Shown one piece after another: positions 9,885-19,470 of a stretch of 64,000 bases of DNA. Source of the stretch: Bradyrhizobium zhengyangense (lineage in GTDB: Bacteria > Pseudomonadota > Alphaproteobacteria > Rhizobiales > Xanthobacteraceae). The position numbers were made by a program, and so were the translations under genes. The notes below the pieces were generated by a model, which did no database searches, was not told where the DNA came from, and worked only from the letters and a program-made list of their open reading frames with translations. Numbering within the stretch: position 1 is the first letter of the stretch; the number at the start of each line of letters is the position of its first letter. The DNA is taken from positions 186,001 to 250,000 of the forward strand of contig NZ_JAKLUA010000004.1 in the NCBI RefSeq assembly GCF_022012435.1, read 5' to 3'.

Positions 9885-10516
9885 GCGAATTTGTTCTCCC
9901 GGAAGCAGATACGAGGCAGGGCTGCGATTGGATCAGGGCAGGTTGAGAAAGGGTTAGCGGCACGTGAACGCCGCCTCGCCCGACCAAGGTCCAGCGGCAA
10001 ACAGGGCATCCGGCTTATTAAACGCGGGTTTAGGAAGGAGGAATCGGCCGGACCGAAGCTCGGCACGGTGAAGAAACGGTTCGCTATTGCCGAGATTTCG
10101 TCGTCGACGGGAGGCTGGCCACCGGAAAAAGGCCGTGGCGAGCGGGTTCGTGGAGCCCCCCTCGCGTAACGCAACTTCCCTTCACGCAAGGAGCGCAGGA
10201 AACCGAGGCGGATAGCCATCTCTTGAATGCAAAATTCCACACGGGCAAGATGTGGTGCCCGCTGCGCGCCGCCAGCGCGCACGGCGACCGCTGCAGCTCT
10301 GTGAAAAATAACGAACTCTGCTCACGAGCGGTTCGACCGTCGATTCGGGCCCGCTTTTCCACTAGAGGAAATCAACGAACAGGTATTTTCGAGGCGAGCT
10401 GCACGAAGAGATCGATAAGCAGCGATTGTCCGCGAAAAGTAATTACGGCAACAGCGCCTCGTTCTAGGAAAGCGACTTGAACGAGCTGTCAAAAGGTTGG
10501 CGGCGGCCTAGCGTTT
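9885..10516. other. Gene-free stretch upstream of the GGDEF-EAL gene
   Basis: About 630 bp holding the promoter side of the MHYT gene and the downstream side of the BLUF gene. No convincing gene, IS end or RNA was found. Confidence 0.45.
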
Positions 10517-10936
10517 TCACCAGACGGGAACAGCGACCCTCAGCGAGGCATCCGAATTCTGGAGCTGCTCGACCATCATCTCGACGACCGCATCGCCGGA
10601 AATGAAGTTCGGTCCGAGGGGCGACGCAGCAGGATTCGGAATAAGAGCCATAGCCCAATCGGCGAACCGGCGGTCGGTGACCGACTTTGCCTCGACAATA
10701 CTAATGTCGGTATGTCGACTATCGCTGCATATTCGGATGAAAAGTTGCGTGACCTTTAGCCGGTCTCCTTCGAGCACTTGCGCAAAAGTGTCCTTGTCGA
10801 ACAGAAGGGCGCCAGATATCCCCAATTGAAGATTGTTTTGTTCGGCAGCTTTCGCAATGCTCATCAGCCCGTTGCCACCGGCTACGGCCTTCCGACGTAG
10901 CAAGTTGCGACTGTGATAGACCAATCGGAACAGCAT
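10517..10936 (-). CDS. Stand-alone BLUF blue-light photoreceptor
   Basis: 139 residues from MLFRLVYHS. This is a complete BLUF flavin domain: Tyr7 in LVYHS, Asn35 in the NNLQLGISG segment, Gln53 in FAQVLEG, and the Trp94/Met96 region FADWAMAL. These form the light-switching hydrogen-bond network around FAD. A short C-terminal cap follows and there is no output domain. A longer frame continues upstream to 11074, but that extension is Arg-rich and non-homologous. The EAL gene 206 bp upstream on the same strand is the likely output partner, since the BLUF-EAL pair is a single protein in YcgF and BlrP1. Confidence 0.88.
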   Translation of the reverse strand: MLFRLVYHSRNLLRRKAVAGGNGLMSIAKAAEQNNLQLGISGALLFDKDTFAQVLEGDRLKVTQLFIRICSDSRHTDISIVEAKSVTDRRFADWAMALIPNPAASPLGPNFISGDAVVEMMVEQLQNSDASLRVAVPVW

Positions 10937-11142
10937 GGGTATCTCGTTCACCTCATAGGCTGACTGCGGGTCTCGCTCGAGAGGAACGGGCGAGGTCGAT
11001 AGTGTCGCATGCGCTCTGCCGGCACGCTGCTCTGACGGGAAAGTATCGAGCCGAGCCGCTCGCCTTGGACGCATCAGCTTAGTTCAATATCGAACGAACA
11101 GCCGACGAGATCGTATGGCGGAGGAGCTATTGGGCTGATTCA

Positions 11143-11919
11143 TCATCTTGCTGCCAAAGCGGCTTCAATCGGCCTGTCCGCAATGAAAGTAACTTTGGGC
11201 AGCGTCATGAATCCCGGCTTTGCGAAGTAATAGCCCTGAAACAGATTGATGCCAGCTGCTTTCAATACGCCGAGTTCGGCTTCGTCCTCGATGCCTTCGG
11301 CGAGCACGCGGACGTCAAGCTCCCGCGCGATATTAACGATGCCAGCTACAACTGTTTGCTTGGCGTGGCTGACATGTATGTCGCGGATCAGTTCCATGTC
11401 GATCTTGATCAGATCGGGCTGCAATCGAGCCAAGAGACCGAGCCCAGCGTATCCTGCTCCGAAATCATCGAGCGCCGTCCAGAAGCCGAACTTGCGGTAT
11501 GCTTCCACGATCTTCGCGACGTGAGCAGGGTCCACCATCCGCTCGTTCTCGGTGAACTCGAACATGAGATTACGATGTGGAAATTCCACGCGCTTGGCGG
11601 CGGCAAGCGACTTTTGGATGCACGCTTTGGGTTCGTATACTGCGTTCGGCATGAAGTTGATCGACAGCCGCATGTCTCTGCCCGCGAAGAGTGGGCCTGC
11701 GGCCTCGATTGCCGTGACTCGGGCCGCTTGGTCGAAGCTGTACCGAGTCTCGTCGGTGACCTGCGCAAGGACGGTATGGGCAGGTTCCCCGTTTTCCCCC
11801 CTCACGAGCGCTTCGTATCCCCAAACCTCTCCCGCCGAGAGATCGACGATCGGTTGGAAAGCCATTTTGAATTTGAAGGGCAAGCTCTCGCTGAGACGGC
11901 AACCCGCGCACGTGTTCAT
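11143..11919 (-). CDS. Stand-alone EAL-domain cyclic-di-GMP phosphodiesterase
   Basis: 258 residues. A short N-terminus with CAGC (residues 4-7) precedes one EAL domain. Catalytic and metal residues are present: Glu36 in GYEALVRG, Asn88 in INFMPN, Glu121/Glu124 in FEFTEN, Asp151-Asp152 in ALDDFGAGY, Lys172, Glu208 in AEGIED and Gln228. The enzyme should therefore hydrolyse cyclic-di-GMP to pGpG. The FKMAFQPIVDL opening resembles the EAL part of BLUF-EAL proteins. A GTG six codons upstream (11937) is an alternative start. It sits upstream of the BLUF gene in the same direction. Confidence 0.9.
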   Translation of the reverse strand: MNTCAGCRLSESLPFKFKMAFQPIVDLSAGEVWGYEALVRGENGEPAHTVLAQVTDETRYSFDQAARVTAIEAAGPLFAGRDMRLSINFMPNAVYEPKACIQKSLAAAKRVEFPHRNLMFEFTENERMVDPAHVAKIVEAYRKFGFWTALDDFGAGYAGLGLLARLQPDLIKIDMELIRDIHVSHAKQTVVAGIVNIARELDVRVLAEGIEDEAELGVLKAAGINLFQGYYFAKPGFMTLPKVTFIADRPIEAALAAR

Positions 11920-12234
11920 AGTCCCACTTTCTTTCACATTGCGCGCAAGCTAGGACGCAATGATTGCTCGGCGGTTAAGGACTAATCGGACGCGACGGGC
12001 TAACTTGTGTTAAGAAGACCTGAGCCCAGCTCAAAGACTGTCTGGCGGACGGCCCCTTTTGCGACGAACGAAAAGCCGTCCGGAAACGCGGTCGTCGAGT
12101 CGGTGCCGGCGCCTGACCAGCCTTGACCGTCTCATTGGCCGAGACGCGAGGTCAGGCGGCATGTGCAATGAAACGTGAGGACGCAGTTTGCTCGCGGACT
12201 GCAGCTGGCAACGGAGCGCGGCCTTTGCTTTCAC
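11920..12234. other. Gap between hybrid kinase and EAL gene
   Basis: About 315 bp. A short Arg-rich open frame on the minus strand (12031-12234) looks non-coding; nothing else was seen. It probably holds the kinase terminator side and the EAL promoter. Confidence 0.4.
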
Positions 12235-15200
12235 CTATCGACCACTCGACAAGCTGGCAAGTTTCGCAGCGAGATCGTTAATGCCGAATGGCTTGACCAG
12301 CCGCGGAAGATCGGGCGCGACGCCCTCGCTTTCCGCGTAGCCCGACACCACTAGCACGAGCGTTCCGGGCAGTTCGGAACGAACGAGACGGGCCAGATCT
12401 GTACCGTTCATTCCTGTCATCAGGTGATCGGTGATAAGCAGCTGGGGTTTGACGCCCCCACCGATCAACCGAATTGCCTCTTCGGCCGAACCAGCTTCGA
12501 GAACGGCGTAACCGAGGTCCATGAGCATGTCGGCGGCTGCGGCACGCACAAGGGGCTCGTCATCAACGAGAAGCGCTGTCCCTAGGGCGCCAACGGCGGG
12601 CACTGAGGCCGTTTGCTGGTTCTCCGGCGCTACAGGCTCATCGGTCGATGGAAGCCAAATTTCTATATTTGTACCCAGCCCTGGGCGGCTTTGAATTGTC
12701 AGTGCCCCGCCTAGTTGCGACGCCAGGCCGTGAGCCATCGACAGACCGAGGCCCGTGCCCTTTCCGATGCCCTTGGTTGAGAAGAATGGCTCGATTGCTC
12801 GGGCCTTCACAGACTCGTCCATGCCGATGCCGCTGTCCGCAACGGATATCCTGACATAACGTCCAGGTTTCAGGTCTGTCCCATGCTTCGCGTCAATGTG
12901 TTGGGCGTCGGCGGTAATGCGCAGCGTACCGCCGTCGGGCATCGCGTCACGCGCATTCACCGCGAGATTGAGGAGAGCCATCTCCAGTTGGTTTTCATCG
13001 ACCTTTGCCGCCGGCAGGTCCTGTTCGATCTCGACAGAGACCTTGACTTGCGGACCGGACGTACTGGCGATCAGCTCGCCCATTCCGTGGATCAAGTCGC
13101 CTACTTGGGTCGCTCTGGCCTGGAGCGGTTGCCGCCGTGCGAATGCGAGCAACCGCTGCACAAGCGTCTTGGCCCTATCTGCGGACTGCATCGCCCCGGC
13201 GATCAATCGCTGCTCGCGTTCCCCGCCTACGCCTCTGCGTTGCAAGGCATCGAGGGCGCCGACGATTGGCGTCAGCAGGTTGTTGAAGTCGTGGGCGACG
13301 CCGCCGGTCAACTGGCCCATCGCCTCCATTTTCTGGCCCTGACGTAGCTGCTCCTCCGCCCTTGCCAGCCGCTCATGCTCGCGGATACGTTCCGATACAT
13401 CGTAGACGAATTGATACGCGCCGATCCGCTCTCCTTTGCTATTTCGGAGGGTATTGTACTTCATTTCGTAGTGACGACGTTCGCGCTCACCGAGGGCTGC
13501 GATCTCCGTAAATTCCTCTCCGGATAGCGCGCGGGCCCACACCGCGCGTAAGGCTTCGCGCTCGGCAGGCAGATGTGTCAACAGATCGAGCATGCATGCC
13601 CCGGCCTGCGGACGAACCCCGAATATCTTCTCGAATTCGTTAGCCGCGGCTTTGTTGATGGCGAGCCAGCGGAATTCGAGGTCCACGACTTGGACAAATG
13701 CATCCGTCCCTTCGACGATGTCGGCCAAAACCTTTCTTTCAGCCAGAACCTCCGAGATGCGGCGCTCCAAAGTCTCGTTAAGCTCTTTGAGCTTTGCCTC
13801 ATCGGCCTTGCGGGCAGTAATGTCGATGGCGGTACCGGTCACCCGCAAACAGCGCCCCTCAGCATCGAACACGCCCCGTCCCTTTGCCGCGACCCAGCGG
13901 ATGCGACCGTCTTCCTTGCCAATGGTTCGATACTCGACGTCATAGAGAGCGCGCATATCGGGATCCGCTGCAGCCGCGTAAGCCGCGCTAACGGCGTCCC
14001 GGTCTTCGGGGTGAAGGCCCGAGTAGAAGTCCAGCATCGACACGGGCGTGTCCGGCGCGATACCGAACATTGCCTTAACCAAGGGCGGCCAGTGCAGGAT
14101 TTGATTGACTTCATCCACATCCCAGAAGCCGACGTCCGCGTTGGCCGTCGCGAGCCGCAACCGCTCTTCGTTCTCTCGCAGCGCAACATTCGTTGCCTGC
14201 AACTCCTCTTGGGTGCGGCGACGTTCTGCCTCAGCTTCCTCTCTCTCGGTGACATCGACGTTGACGCCAATCATCCCAAGAAATTCACCGGAAGCGCCGA
14301 TGCGAGGATGCGCGACGGTTTCTAACACCCGGTATGCTCCTGATGCGCTGCGGTATCGCCCTTTCAGCTCGATAGGAACCCGTTGCGCAATTGCGGTCCC
14401 GACCTGTACGCGGACGGCTGCGGCGTCGTCGGGGTGTATGGTTGACGACCAGTCGAAGTCGGCAATGCCTGCCTCCTCTACCCCCCAGAAGTCGCGGAGT
14501 AGCCGGTTGAGGTGAAGGCATTTGCCTGCGGAGTCGCTTATCCAGATCATGACAGGAGCATGCTCCGACATAAGACGGAATCGCAGTTCGGATTCCCTCA
14601 ATTGCTCTTCCGTCATTATTCTGTCCAGCGACAGGCTCAACTGGCGTGCAATGGTGCTGGCTAGACGGGTTTCTCCCTCGCTGAATTGATGCGGAGACCT
14701 ATAGTAGGTCATGAACTTGCCGATGACGTGTCCATCGCGGAGCAGCGGAATGAAGGCGAGGCCCCGAATCCCTTCGCCCTCGATTACCTTCTTCAGGGCA
14801 TCAGGTTCGTTAGAATCCCTGATGTCGGCAACGAAGATCGGGACCGCGTCGGTCGTTTCGGGTGTCCACGGCGAGTGGCCCTCTACTGTTTTGCGGTATT
14901 GCTCGCTGATGCCCCTCCAAGCGACGAAGCGCATCACGGAAGCCGAATCGAACAGCAGGATCGATGCGCGCTCGCACGCGAGCGCTTCCGTGATCGCTTC
15001 GAGCGCCGCCTCATAGACCTCTTGCGCGGTTCTGGCAGCCTGCAGGCGCTCTGTCAGGTGAAAGAGAGTTCCGAGCTCGCGAACGGTCCGCGAAAGAAAT
15101 TCAGCAGCACTCTTGCGCTCGCTGGTGTCCCGGCAAAACGATGCTCCGCCCACGATCAATCCGTTCTGGTCGCGCAGCGGGACGGCTGTAATCTCCAGGG

Positions 15201-15537
15201 AGAGGGCTCTGCCCTTCTTGCCCACTCTGACGGTTTCGAAAGGGCCAACGGATTCGCCGGCGCTCACGCGATCAATAATGTTCTCGGCGACTGAGCGGTC
15301 CGCTTGTGTGACCAGATCCAGCAGGGAATGCCCGACGATTTCCGATGCCTCGAACCCCAACAGGCGTTCTGCCGCGGGATTCCATTGGGTGATGATGCCG
15401 TCGATGCGCCAACACCAGATCGGGTCGGGTGAGCCGGCCAGGATTGCCGATAGCACCGCCGGTCCGGGCTCGTTCGTCTCGGAGCGATAGGGTTTTGCTT
15501 TTATGGCAGAGATCGGTCGCTCAACTCCACTCGACAT
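12235..15537 (-). CDS. Multi-PAS/GAF hybrid sensor histidine kinase with receiver
   Basis: 1100 residues with no membrane span, so a cytoplasmic sensor. Domain order: PAS (about 30-140), GAF (155-310), three further PAS domains (about 320-440, 455-580, 600-720), HisKA with phospho-acceptor His749 in GGVAHDFNNLL, HATPase with NLAVNARDAMPDGG and KGTGLGLSMAHG, and a C-terminal receiver with phospho-acceptor Asp1037 in LLITDHLMTG and Lys in RLVKPF. The HDFNN-type kinase with fused receiver may end in a phosphorelay. No partner response regulator with an output domain is adjacent. Redox or light sensing through PAS/GAF is possible but no cofactor motif is diagnostic. AGGGG lies 6 bases before the ATG. 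Confidence 0.93.
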   Translation of the reverse strand: MSSGVERPISAIKAKPYRSETNEPGPAVLSAILAGSPDPIWCWRIDGIITQWNPAAERLLGFEASEIVGHSLLDLVTQADRSVAENIIDRVSAGESVGPFETVRVGKKGRALSLEITAVPLRDQNGLIVGGASFCRDTSERKSAAEFLSRTVRELGTLFHLTERLQAARTAQEVYEAALEAITEALACERASILLFDSASVMRFVAWRGISEQYRKTVEGHSPWTPETTDAVPIFVADIRDSNEPDALKKVIEGEGIRGLAFIPLLRDGHVIGKFMTYYRSPHQFSEGETRLASTIARQLSLSLDRIMTEEQLRESELRFRLMSEHAPVMIWISDSAGKCLHLNRLLRDFWGVEEAGIADFDWSSTIHPDDAAAVRVQVGTAIAQRVPIELKGRYRSASGAYRVLETVAHPRIGASGEFLGMIGVNVDVTEREEAEAERRRTQEELQATNVALRENEERLRLATANADVGFWDVDEVNQILHWPPLVKAMFGIAPDTPVSMLDFYSGLHPEDRDAVSAAYAAAADPDMRALYDVEYRTIGKEDGRIRWVAAKGRGVFDAEGRCLRVTGTAIDITARKADEAKLKELNETLERRISEVLAERKVLADIVEGTDAFVQVVDLEFRWLAINKAAANEFEKIFGVRPQAGACMLDLLTHLPAEREALRAVWARALSGEEFTEIAALGERERRHYEMKYNTLRNSKGERIGAYQFVYDVSERIREHERLARAEEQLRQGQKMEAMGQLTGGVAHDFNNLLTPIVGALDALQRRGVGGEREQRLIAGAMQSADRAKTLVQRLLAFARRQPLQARATQVGDLIHGMGELIASTSGPQVKVSVEIEQDLPAAKVDENQLEMALLNLAVNARDAMPDGGTLRITADAQHIDAKHGTDLKPGRYVRISVADSGIGMDESVKARAIEPFFSTKGIGKGTGLGLSMAHGLASQLGGALTIQSRPGLGTNIEIWLPSTDEPVAPENQQTASVPAVGALGTALLVDDEPLVRAAAADMLMDLGYAVLEAGSAEEAIRLIGGGVKPQLLITDHLMTGMNGTDLARLVRSELPGTLVLVVSGYAESEGVAPDLPRLVKPFGINDLAAKLASLSSGR

Positions 15538-15757
15538 CCCTTACCCCTGGCAGCCGCTCTTCCGCTCCCAATACCTTGATCGAGCCGCGGAGATCAAAAC
15601 CTTAGCCAACGACGAGGATTGGCCTTGGTTCCAATCGCCAATCCCCACGTGATCGCAACATCTCAAAGGGCCCGCGAATCGACCGAGATCGACGGCCCAA
15701 TAAGCATGACAGGTGTGAATAGGCACGCTATTTGACCCCCAATCGGCTTCCAAGGTT

Positions 15758-17428
15758 GGCTCTGACTCACTTTTGGTGCAGCGATTGACGTGCCAAGGAT
15801 GGCACAGTGGCTGATTCAACTTCTCGGGGGAATCACCGCAGATGTGCCGTAAAATGCATGCCGCGCCGCTGACACCAGCGGGCCTTGCTATCGATGGCGT
15901 CGAGATTGGGGCCGCGAAGATCATCGTATTAGCAAGGCCAAGCACGAAGATGGCGACCTGTCCTGAATGCGGTGCCGTTTCGGATCGGATCCATAGCCGC
16001 TACAGGCGGCGCCTGATCGATTTGCCTGCCCACGGTCGAATCGTCGAGATCAATGTTGAGACACGCCGGTTTCGATGTGTCAGAACGGGCTGCCGGCGGC
16101 GCATTTTTGTCCAGCGCCTCGGCGACGCGGTCGCATTGCCCTCAGCCCGGCGAACGGTGCGAATGGATGGCATCGTGCATCGCCTCGGGCTCGCACTGGG
16201 TGGGCGTCCCGGACATAACTTGGCAAGCCGCCTGGCAATCCCGGTCAGTAAAGATACCTTGCTTAGAACGGTTCGCCGGCGCGCGGCACGCCCTCGCGAC
16301 CCCTTGCGCGCGGTCGGCATTGACGACTGGGCCTGGCGCAAAGGATGCCAGTACGGTACCGTCATCTGTGATCTCGAGCGCCGCCGCATCGTTGCACTCC
16401 TGCCAGATCGCGCGAGTGGCACCAGTGCCGCCTGGCTGCGCGATCACCCCAGCATCGAGTTCATTGCCCGGGATCGTGGCGCGAGCTACGGCGACGCCGC
16501 ATCCAAGGGTGCGCCCCAGGCCATACAAATCGCGGATCGTTGGCACCTCTTCGAGAACGCCAGCGCGAGCTTTCTTGATGTCGTGCGCCAGAACATGCAC
16601 GCCATCCGCAAATCGTCGGCCACTGGCGACATCGACCCCGCATTACTCAGTTGTGCCGAACGCAAGCGGTGGGAGAATTTCCAACACCGCAAGAAGACGG
16701 TCGACGCGGTGTTGCGGCTGCTCGAACAGGGAACTCCACTCAAACAGATTACCCGTCGGCTTAGCCTTGCACGCCAGACCGTTCGACGTATTGCCCGAGG
16801 CGGCGGACTGGAGGTCTTCCGCAGCCGCGTGAGCATCCTCGAGCCGTACGCCGAGACGCTCGACGCGCTCTGGACGGGCGGCTGCCGGAATGGCGCCGAA
16901 CTCTGGCGCCGGCTGCGGACAAAGGGATTCCAAGGATCCCTTCGGGTCGTCGCCGAATGGGTCACCCGCCGCCGCCTCGACGAGTCATCGAATCCGGCCG
17001 GGCGGATGAGGAAGACCCCGTCGGCACGCAAGATTGCGCGGCTTATGACAATCGAACGCGATCAAGTACCGAGGGATCAGGCATCGCTGATGGCAAAGAT
17101 CGCGCACGATGTCCCACCGTTGCTCGAGGCCCGCGACTTGGTCGATCGCTTCCACGAAATCATGCGCCAGCAAACAGCCGCCGACCTCAATCCATGGATC
17201 GCCGCCGCGATCGCCAGTCCACTAAGCTCGTTCGCCAAGGGCATCATCGCGGATCGCGACGCCGTTCGAGCCGCAATCATCCAACCATGGTCGAACGGTC
17301 AGACCGAAGGTCAAATCACAAAGCTCAAACTGGTGAAGCGTCAGATGTACGGCGTGCAAAACTCGATCTGCTTGAGGCACGCGTCATCGGCGCCGCGTAA
17401 ACAACTGCACCAAAAGTGAGTCAGAGCC
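15758..17428 (+). mobile_element. ISL3-family insertion sequence, complete ends
   Basis: Perfect 23-bp terminal inverted repeats, reading GGCTCTGACTC then ACTTTTGGTGCA inward, at 15758-15780 and 17406-17428. The target CAAGGTT is duplicated on both sides (15751-15757 and 17429-17435). It becomes the 8 bp usual for ISL3 (CAAGGTTG) if the first G on the left is counted with the target. The element is about 1.67 kb with one transposase gene, which has a frameshift near its end. Confidence 0.9.
15842..17400 (+). pseudogene. ISL3-family transposase, frameshifted near its C-terminus
   Basis: An N-terminal zinc-ribbon (CPECGAVSDRIHSRY, then CVRTGCRRR) is followed by the ISL3 DDE domain: Asp in GIDDWAWRKG, Asp in ARDRGASYGD, and the final Glu in WSNGQTEGQITKLK. 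After QMYG the frame runs out of family sequence. The expected ending RAKLDLLEARVIGAA with stop at 17398-17400 is in another frame, which fits loss of one base around 17351-17354. As written the open frame instead runs on to 17419. It may be a natural mutation or a sequencing error; the catalytic residues lie upstream of the break. Confidence 0.85.
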
Positions 17429-17813
17429 CAAGGTTGACCCCACCCGTGCCGCTCGATGTCCCTGACACTGTGATGGAAATCAGCCGTGGGCTGGGGTCAC
17501 GGTTTGGCGCCGATAGGGGTCAAAGCTCGGAGTCGATCCACAGTTTCCGGGTCCGTCATTGATGAGAGGGGCAATTACGTCCTGATCACGGCCGAGTTTG
17601 CTGCCGCCTCCAGCCAATCCGAAAGCAGTTGAGTGCCGCCACGCGCCCAGGAAGTGCGGAGCCGCGCGCGGGTTCACGCAACGCAACCGCTCTACGGCGG
17701 CTCGAGAAGTCCTGAGCGCTCTTCACGTCCCAAGTCGAATCCCCCTTCTCCATCCCTCCCCCTATCTTGGAAAAGGCGATTGCAATCCCCGCGCGGGGAT
17801 GCCTGCACTCAAT

Positions 17814-18119
17814 TCAGACTTCAATCCATTCACCATCATTTGCCAATTCCACGTTGCTAAAAAGTTCAGGAAACCGAAGCCGTTCAAACGTATGGATGGG
17901 GATCAGGCGCTTCGCCGCCACGGCGGCGGCAAGGCGCTTCAGGTCGGATGGACCGGCGTGTCCCGAGGTATGGACCGTTTCCACCGCGACGCTGAAACGG
18001 CCATCGAGCTCCTGCAAGAGCATTTCGAGCGCACCGCGCGCACGGTCGACGAACTTCTTCGTCACAAATGGTGAGTGCCTCGACGACGAACGAAATTCCA
18101 TAGCCGCGCCAAGCGGCAA
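17814..18119 (-). pseudogene. C-terminal fragment of a metallo-beta-lactamase-fold (RNase J-like) protein
   Basis: The segment VHTSGHAGPSDLKRLAAAV ... RLIPIHTF ... NDGEWIEV is the conserved tail of MBL-fold/beta-CASP hydrolases (HTSGHA motif plus PIHTF). The catalytic HxHxDH part is absent and the upstream sequence runs directly into the aldo/keto reductase gene region, so only about the last 90 residues survive. It is a remnant beside other damaged genes. The exact 5' limit of homology is unclear. Confidence 0.6.
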
Positions 18120-18138
18120 CTGCCCTAGGGAGTGAGCG

Positions 18139-19172
18139 ATGAAATATCGTGCGTTTGGCCGTACCGGCCTCTATGTCTCCGAACTCTGCCTGGGTACGGC
18201 GACCTTTGGAGGCCAGGGCTGGTGGAAGGTCTGGGGCGAAGTCGATCAGCAAAGCGCAAATGTACTGGTCGAGCGCGCACTGTCCGCCGGCGTGAATTTC
18301 ATCGACACTGCCGACGTCTATGCAGAAGGCCACTCAGAGCGCATTCTCGGGCAAGCGATCCGCGTCTCAAAGTGAACCGGGACGATGTCATCATCGCGAC
18401 GAAAGTGCGTGGCCGCACGGGCCCCGGACCCAACCAGGTCGGCCTCACGCGTGGCCATATCATGCACGGGGTCGAAGCCAGCCTGAAACGGCTCGGCCTC
18501 GACTACATCGATCTCTACCAGGTGCATGGCGCCGATCTCGTGACACCTATCGAGGAAACGATGCGCGCGCTGGACAATCTCGTCTCGCGCGGACTCGTCC
18601 GCTACATCGGCGCTTCGAACATGTCGGCCTGGCAGATCATGAAGGCGCTCGGGATCTGCAACCAGCACAATTACGCCCGCTTCGAATCCGTTCAGAGTTA
18701 CTACACGATCGCGGGACGCGATCTCGAGCGCGAAATCATCCCGATGGCGATGGATCAGCAGCTCGGCCTGATGATCTGGTCCCCGCTCGCCGGCGGCTTC
18801 CTCTCCGGTAAGTTCACGCGCGAAGGCGCGGCTGCGTCCAATAACGCAAGGCGCCTGTCGTTCGACTTTCCGCCGGTGAACAAGGAGCACGCCTACGACG
18901 TCATCGATGCGATCAAGCCGATCGCCTCCGCGCGTGGCGTTTCAGTCGCCCGGATTGCCCTCGCCTGGCTCTTGCACCAGAAGAGCGTGTCGACAGTGAT
19001 CATCGGCGCAAAGTCGACCGAGCAACTCGACGACAATCTTGCTGCTGTCGATATTCAGCTCTCCGCAGATGAAACTGCCGTTCTGGACCAGGCGAGCGCC
19101 CTCTCGGCGGAATACCCACAATGGATGCTCGCGAGGCAACACGGCGATCGGCTGCCGCCCACGCTACGCTGA
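18139..19172 (+). pseudogene. Aldo/keto reductase, single frameshift
   Basis: Codons 1-78 (MKYRAFGRTGLYVSELCLG ... ERILGQAI) are in one frame ending at a TGA at 18373. The remainder (VNRDDVIIATKV ... onward to 19172) continues in the frame one base back, as if one nucleotide was lost near 18365-18372. All AKR catalytic residues remain: Asp and Tyr in FIDTADVYAEG, Lys in IIATKV, His in LYQVHGAD. The C-terminal NADPH site (IIGAKSTEQLDDN) is also intact. The fold is a complete NADPH-dependent (beta/alpha)8 reductase of unknown substrate. AGGGAG lies 6 bases before the ATG. Like the ISL3 gene it carries a one-base deletion, so a sequencing error should be excluded. Confidence 0.85.
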
Positions 19173-19319
19173 CGTCATCTGTCGGCGATCTATGCAGCCG
19201 TGTGCGTTGAAGACAGCAGCCCATAACCCTCAGCACCTGACGCCTCCGCGCGCATTGCCGATTCAAATTCTGCCAATAAAGCGTTGTAAAGCAGCCCTCT
19301 CATCTCCGTCTGGCACTCC

Positions 19320-19351
19320 ACCGATAAGCTTTCACTATTTTCCTTATCAGT
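19320..19351. repeat. 32-bp inverted-arm site, copy 1
   Basis: Left arm ACCGATAAG, 14-bp centre, right arm CTTATCAGT. It lies in the 298-bp gap between the reductase pseudogene and the DUF2130 gene and is followed after 6 bp by copy 2. Otherwise the gap shows no gene. It belongs to a set of five dispersed copies (also 19358, 26919, 30770, 34596), all with the same 9-14-9 geometry. Confidence 0.75.
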
Positions 19352-19357
19352 CCGCAG

Positions 19358-19389
19358 ACTGACTCCGCTTTGTTAGAAACCTTATCAGC
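19358..19389. repeat. 32-bp inverted-arm site, copy 2
   Basis: Left arm ACTGACTCC (degenerate), 14-bp centre ending in AAAC, right arm CTTATCAGC. It is in tandem with copy 1, with a repeat period of 38 bp. It marks the left edge of the defence-type gene module. Confidence 0.65.
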
Positions 19390-19470
19390 GCAATAACAGG
19401 CCCGTTGCGACCATCTATTGGTCACCCACAATCTGACGTCACGGTAGTTTCTGCCTGACCTGGCTAGAAA

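Larger units (their letters stand above)
15731..17525. mobile_element. Remnant or MITE-like element with IS21-type inverted ends, split by ISL3
   Basis: The left end from 15731 (TTTGACCCCCAATCGGC, then CCAAGGTTGACCCCACCC after skipping the insertion) matches the reverse complement of the right end finishing at 17525 (TTTGACCCCTATCGGC, then CCAAACCGTGACCCC). About 40 bp can be aligned with few mismatches. TGACCCC repeats at both ends are typical of IS21-family termini. Without the ISL3 insertion the element is only about 125 bp and encodes nothing, so it is a decayed IS or a MITE. No clean target duplication was seen around it. Confidence 0.6.

Noticed and set aside
8484..10169. Long plus-strand open frame opposite the MHYT-GGDEF-EAL gene
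   Set aside because: It mirrors a GC-rich real gene with full domains on the other strand; its translation is Arg/Asp/His-rich and shows no family.
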